Assembly: GCA_964345135.1 (NCBI GenBank)
Contig: CAYFQI010000118.1
Location: 1-8,659, forward strand
Source: CAYMKE01 sp964345135
Lineage (GTDB): Bacteria > Bacteroidota > Bacteroidia > Bacteroidales > JBBRXJ01
Length of the DNA: 8,659 bases
Direction: 5' to 3'
Part shown: in pieces, positions 6,991 to 8,659 of the stretch
Layout of the letters: the number at the start of each line of letters is the position of its first letter
Numbering within the stretch: the first letter of the stretch is position 1
The notes under the pieces: model-generated
Told to the model about the DNA's origin: nothing
The model's input: the letters and a program-made list of their open reading frames with translations, nothing else
Databases searched by the model: none
Translations under genes and position numbers: made by a program

Positions 6991-7761
6991 ATGATATTCA
7001 TAGATACACATTCTCATCTGTTTCTTAACCAGTTTAAAAATGATCGTGATGAGGTAATCCGGAAGGCAATAAAACAAGGAATACAGAAAATCCTTCTGCC
7101 CAACATTGATGCTAAATCCATTACACCTATGCTGGATACATGTGCTGCTTTTCCTGATCATTGTTTCCCAATGATGGGACTACATCCCAATTCTGTAAAC
7201 GAAAATTATACTGCTGAATTACAGAGCATTGAAAACCAACTGAGACAAAAAAAGTTTTATGCCATCGGCGAAATCGGATTAGATTTATATTGGGATAAAA
7301 CATTTAAACAACAACAAGAAGATGCACTAGTTTATCAAATTAAATTAGCCCAAAAACATGGTTTACCAATTGTTGTGCATACCCGCAATGCCGTGAAAGA
7401 TAGTATAGAAATCATAAAACAATATAATAACATCAGTGGGGTTTTTCATAGTTTTACAGGAACCCTGGAAGAGGCTCAACAAATTGTTGAGATGGGATAT
7501 AAAATTGGTGTTGGTGGCATTATTACCTTCAAAAACTCCGGCCTGTCTGAAATCATCAGCAAACTTTCTTTACAGGATATTGTACTCGAAACCGATGCTC
7601 CTTATCTTTCTCCTGTTCCTAAAAGAGGAAAACGAAATGAAAGTGCTTACCTTTTATTTATCGCAAATAAAATCGCAGAACTATTTGATGTAAATGTTCC
7701 CATGGTAGCTGAAGTCACTACTGCCAACGCAATGGATATTTTTTTTAATAAACGGCTATAA
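6991..7761 (+). CDS. tatD: TatD-family metal-dependent hydrolase (DNase/3'-5' exonuclease type)
   Basis: This 256-residue cytoplasmic enzyme has the TIM-barrel fold of the amidohydrolase superfamily. TatD proteins are metal-dependent nucleases linked to DNA repair and degradation; the older link to protein export came from gene position in E. coli. Metal ligands of the family are all visible: His7 and His9 in DTHSH, Glu94 in AIGEIGLD, His130 in VVHTR, His153 in FHSF and Asp202 in ETDAPYLSP. Length is standard for the family (about 255-265). The gene begins 21 bp after trkH on the same strand, so it is probably the last gene of the trk transcript, with no obvious functional tie. TatD paralogues (YcfH, YjjV types) are hard to separate by eye, so the symbol denotes the family rather than a proven orthologue. 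Confidence 0.93.
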   Translation: MIFIDTHSHLFLNQFKNDRDEVIRKAIKQGIQKILLPNIDAKSITPMLDTCAAFPDHCFPMMGLHPNSVNENYTAELQSIENQLRQKKFYAIGEIGLDLYWDKTFKQQQEDALVYQIKLAQKHGLPIVVHTRNAVKDSIEIIKQYNNISGVFHSFTGTLEEAQQIVEMGYKIGVGGIITFKNSGLSEIISKLSLQDIVLETDAPYLSPVPKRGKRNESAYLLFIANKIAELFDVNVPMVAEVTTANAMDIFFNKRL

Positions 7762-7775
7762 GGTTTTTGTCCTCG

Positions 7776-7813
7776 CCCCTCGTAGATTCAATATTTTAAA
7801 AAAACACGAGGGG
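7776..7813. terminator. Shared hairpin between convergent tatD and tonB genes
   Basis: Perfect 8-bp inverted arms, CCCCTCGT (7776-7783) and ACGAGGGG (7806-7813), enclose a 22-base AT-rich loop that itself contains TTTTAAAA-like sequence able to shorten the loop. The hairpin sits 14 bases after the tatD stop and one base before the complement of the tonB stop (7815-7817). The T-tract on the plus side is short (TTTAATT), and none is seen on the minus side. The location between converging genes argues for a bidirectional terminator, although the form is not ideal. Confidence 0.65.
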
Positions 7814-7814
7814 T

Positions 7815-8624
7815 TTAATTCAATTTAAAGTAATAGGTTATTGTCCCTTTTTGAACGTTTGGAGCATTGGGGTTTCGATTGAAACTTGATCTGAGTGCTG
7901 CCTTTTTGGCCACTTTAAGTAAATAACTATCCAATGTTGAAGAGCCTTTAACCCCGGGTATTGCATTAATTACTTTTCCTTCCTGGTTTACTTTAATTTC
8001 GACTACTACTTTTCCTTCTTTTTGGAATTGATACTCGGGTTTGGGCAATACTTGCGGATTTCTTCCATCCAGGCTGAAAGAAACACCTCCTTTTCCTCTA
8101 CTGTTGGCATCAGCATAATTATTTACATTTTCTTCACCAGTGATACTTCCCTGGTTTCCTTCACCTTCTGAAATGCCTTCACTTCCGGCTTCTTCATTAT
8201 CAGTTCGTCCGCTATATAAAGCGCTTTCATCAACAGTGGGTTCTTGTTCACTTTCCTGCACCTCTTCTTCAACATGCTTCTGCTCAGATACATGTTCCTC
8301 AATATGCTCCTCTTCTTCTTCTTCTTTTGCTTGTTGTTCTGTAACAGGAGCATCTTCAAAATCTTGTGTCATAATTTCTTCCTGGCTTTCTTCTATTGCT
8401 TGAGATGTAGAAGAAGATGATTCATTTTCCTGTATTTCTTGCCGTTCTGCCGGCTCCATTTGTCCAAATCCTGTTTCATCATAACCAAAATTCACCAGAA
8501 TACCTTCTTCACCAGGTAATTCTTTCGGTTTAGTAAACCCGGCAAGAATAAAAAAGATAACAACGGCAGTATGAAAAATTACCGTTCCAATAATTCCTTT
8601 TCTATGTCTTGCTTTTTCATTCAT
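7815..8624 (-). CDS. tonB: TonB-family energy transducer (ExbB/ExbD-linked type)
   Basis: This 269-residue inner-membrane protein spans the periplasm and should carry energy from an ExbB/ExbD proton motor to TonB-dependent outer-membrane transporters. The short cytoplasmic N-terminus is basic (MNEKARHRKG). One membrane helix follows (about 11-30) and contains His18, matching the His that TonB and relatives keep in this helix. Residues 40-60 (ILVNFGYDETGFG) resemble Bacteroidota TonB proteins encoded beside exbD. The linker (about 60-175) is acidic and rich in Glu, Gln and Ser, with a six-Glu run at 101-106, not the Pro/Lys-rich linker of E. coli TonB. The C-terminal domain (about 182-269) has SLDGRNPQVLPKPEY, GKVVVEIKVNQEGKV, GVKGSSTLD and a final GTITYYFKLN, typical of this clade. 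ExbB/ExbD genes would lie beyond the right edge. TolA-like function is a less likely alternative. Confidence 0.87.
   Translation of the reverse strand: MNEKARHRKGIIGTVIFHTAVVIFFILAGFTKPKELPGEEGILVNFGYDETGFGQMEPAERQEIQENESSSSTSQAIEESQEEIMTQDFEDAPVTEQQAKEEEEEEHIEEHVSEQKHVEEEVQESEQEPTVDESALYSGRTDNEEAGSEGISEGEGNQGSITGEENVNNYADANSRGKGGVSFSLDGRNPQVLPKPEYQFQKEGKVVVEIKVNQEGKVINAIPGVKGSSTLDSYLLKVAKKAALRSSFNRNPNAPNVQKGTITYYFKLN
8307..8324 (-). repeat. Glu-codon run (GAA/GAG) within the tonB linker
   Basis: Six consecutive Glu codons on the minus strand encode residues 101-106 of the TonB-family protein, inside an acidic low-complexity linker. The run mixes GAA and GAG codons, which makes slippage less likely than in a pure repeat. 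Any change in multiples of three would only alter linker length. The same low complexity produces long accidental open frames on both strands here. Confidence 0.7.
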
Positions 8625-8633
8625 CTGTTTATT

Positions 8634-8659
8634 TTTCTAAGTTTCTAAGTTTCTAAGTT
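8634..8659. repeat. 8-bp tandem repeat TTTCTAAG, cut by the window edge
   Basis: Three perfect copies of TTTCTAAG (8634-8641, 8642-8649, 8650-8657) plus the first two bases of a fourth run into the end of the window. Read on the minus strand the unit is CTTAGAAA and lies 9 bases upstream of the tonB-family ATG. Because the period is not a multiple of three and the unit contains TAG on that strand, every minus-strand frame is stopped within it, so it is non-coding or marks the very end of the preceding gene. The total copy number cannot be seen here. Confidence 0.85.

Noticed and set aside
8140..8403. 87-codon plus-strand frame opposite the tonB-family gene, Ser/Cys-rich
   Set aside because: It is the complement of a low-complexity Glu/Gln/Ser-coding stretch, which rarely contains stops on the other strand. 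The translation is a biased Ser/Cys string with no family resemblance, whereas the minus-strand protein has clear TonB domains. The 78-codon minus-strand frame at 8123-8359 is an out-of-frame shadow of the same kind.
1..8659. Mobile element, defence system, CRISPR array or new biosynthetic cluster
   Set aside because: Every long gene falls into a well-known housekeeping or carbohydrate family. There are no transposase, integrase, phage or toxin-antitoxin genes, no terminal inverted repeats or attachment-site pairs, and no spaced repeats.

Overview
The window looks like ordinary chromosome from a member of the Bacteroidota, probably the Bacteroidales/Marinilabiliales side. The sequence is AT-rich and no Shine-Dalgarno sequence stands out before any start codon. 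One intergenic region carries a -33 TTTG / -7 TAnnTTTG-like promoter pair. The gene content also fits: a GH97 glycosidase lipoprotein, a rhomboid protease with the C-terminal extension typical of this phylum, and a TonB of the Bacteroidota ExbB/ExbD-linked type. This assignment is inferred from family resemblance; no rRNA or other marker gene is present.

Layout from left to right. Bases 1-74 hold the last codons of an upstream gene, with a strong terminator hairpin overlapping its stop codon. A GH97 glycoside hydrolase lipoprotein (142-2142) follows, then, after 44 bp, a rhomboid intramembrane protease (2187-3083). A 281-bp gap precedes a UPF0306/YhbP-like flavin-fold protein (3365-3841). A 312-bp AT-rich gap with a short GC-rich hairpin and a plausible promoter leads into a tight co-directional run: trkA (4154-5503), trkH (5524-6969) and a TatD-family metal-dependent nuclease (6991-7761), with gaps of 20 and 21 bp. 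A convergent TonB-family gene (8624-7815, minus strand) closes the window; a hairpin with inverted arms CCCCTCGT/ACGAGGGG lies between the two converging genes. The right edge is an 8-bp tandem repeat cut off by the window end.

How the genes work together. TrkA and TrkH form one potassium-uptake system: TrkH is the membrane pore and TrkA the nucleotide-binding cytoplasmic gating subunit. TatD is probably co-transcribed but functionally separate. The TonB protein should take energy from an ExbB/ExbD motor, which would be encoded beyond the right edge, and pass it to outer-membrane transporters. The GH97 enzyme is a cell-envelope glycosidase without SusC/SusD partners in view.

I found no sign of a new multi-gene system, phage, insertion sequence, CRISPR array, tRNA or rRNA. 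The findings are modest: regulatory structures, small deviations in family motifs, and repeats.
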